From positions 18,019 to 82,018 of the forward strand of contig NZ_QNUL01000028.1 of the NCBI RefSeq assembly GCF_003383615.1: a DNA stretch of 64,000 bases, in the 5' to 3' direction. Origin of the DNA: Dyadobacter luteus. GTDB taxonomy: Bacteria > Bacteroidota > Bacteroidia > Cytophagales > Spirosomataceae. The notes beneath the pieces are model-generated. The model saw only the letters and a list, made by a program, of their open reading frames with translations. It was not told where the DNA came from and ran no database searches. Within the stretch, counting starts at the first letter, position 1; each line of letters opens with the position of its first letter. Below, in pieces: positions 63,818-64,000 of the stretch. Made by a program: the position numbers and the translations under genes.

Positions 63818-64000
63818 TGTCAAAATTAGTAAAAAATTATAATAGAATTCTTAAAACTATCGAGTCATTGAACATTCTGGTAGACAGCAGAAAAGTAGGA
63901 AGAAGACCAAAAATGACTGATTTTCAAGTCATTGCATTGGGTTTGACCGCTGAGTATATGTCACTAGACAGTGAAAATCTATTGTTCCAAATGATTCCGG
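63817..64000 (+). mobile_element. IS982-family transposase, N-terminal part
   Basis: A frame starts at 63817 and runs off the window end (61 codons). It reads MSKLVKNYNRILKTIESLNI, then KVGRRPKMTDFQVIALGLTA and EYMSLDSENLLFQMIP. The phrase with the basic GRRPK stretch followed by ALxLTAEYMSxDSENxLF is typical of IS982-type transposases. The catalytic residues lie beyond the window. It is oriented away from the kdp regulator, with start codons 134 bases apart. Confidence 0.75.

Noticed and set aside
1..64000. CRISPR arrays, tRNAs, rRNAs, phage or defence islands
   Set aside because: No regular short repeats with spacers, no tRNA cloverleaf and no rRNA segment were found; no restriction, toxin-antitoxin or phage genes are recognised.

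Overview
The window is a chromosomal segment of a Bacteroidota bacterium, most likely Cytophagales and close to Dyadobacter or Spirosoma; the genus is an inference from gene style only. The lineage call rests on a SusC/SusD pair driven by an ECF sigma factor and a FecR anti-sigma factor, promoter boxes of the TTG-N20-TAnnTTTG type, many lipoproteins with short lipoboxes, DUF4980/GH32 and GH95 enzymes, DUF4105/Lnb, and LytS/LytTR pairs. No rRNA, tRNA or CRISPR array was found. Coding density is ordinary.

Layout. 1-6131 (- strand): a DUF2264 protein, a TPR membrane protein and a 1254-residue sensor with two histidine kinase cores around a receiver. 6431-9102: a polytopic membrane protein, then a divergent HxlR regulator / DsbA-like thiol protein pair with a clear dyad between them. 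9208-12042: a frameshifted GH32 fructan hydrolase and galactonate dehydratase. 12187-15998: an operon of thioredoxin-like protein, sensor kinase and OmpR-type regulator. 16203-23195: housekeeping or unknown genes (mini membrane protein, sugar isomerase-like protein, alpha/beta hydrolase, FUSC exporter, EamA transporter, DUF481). 23196-23779 has no full gene but holds a strong hairpin terminator and a possible small RNA. 23780-40362: two paralogous lipoprotein PQQ sugar dehydrogenases (23780 and 38464) bracket an aldo/keto reductase, an esterase, a LytS/LytTR pair, an AraC regulator, a run of small lipoproteins, an M23 peptidase, an erythromycin-esterase-like protein and others.

40447-50101 (- strand) is a compact polysaccharide-utilisation locus: ECF sigma, FecR, SusC with an STN domain, SusD and a GH95 alpha-L-fucosidase. 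In the expected scheme SusC/SusD import a fucosylated glycan, occupancy is signalled through STN to FecR, and the sigma factor is released. 50332-53134 holds a DUF4105/Lnb-type lipoprotein N-acyltransferase, a small lipoprotein and a DUF808 protein.

53345-63682 (- strand) is a high-affinity potassium-uptake operon in a rearranged form. A sigma-54-type response regulator comes first, then two mini-proteins too short for usual gene callers (a 27-residue one and KdpF), KdpA, KdpB, KdpC, an outer-membrane porin, a stand-alone KdpD sensor half, and a separate histidine kinase. At the right edge (63817-64000) the start of an IS982-type transposase runs out of the window, preceded by nested inverted repeats.

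No wholly new system stands out. The most notable items are the mini-protein upstream of KdpF, the split KdpD with a sigma-54 regulator, the stop-interrupted small gene at 27746-28006 that overlaps a lipoprotein start, the damaged GH32 gene, and several promoter/operator palindromes.
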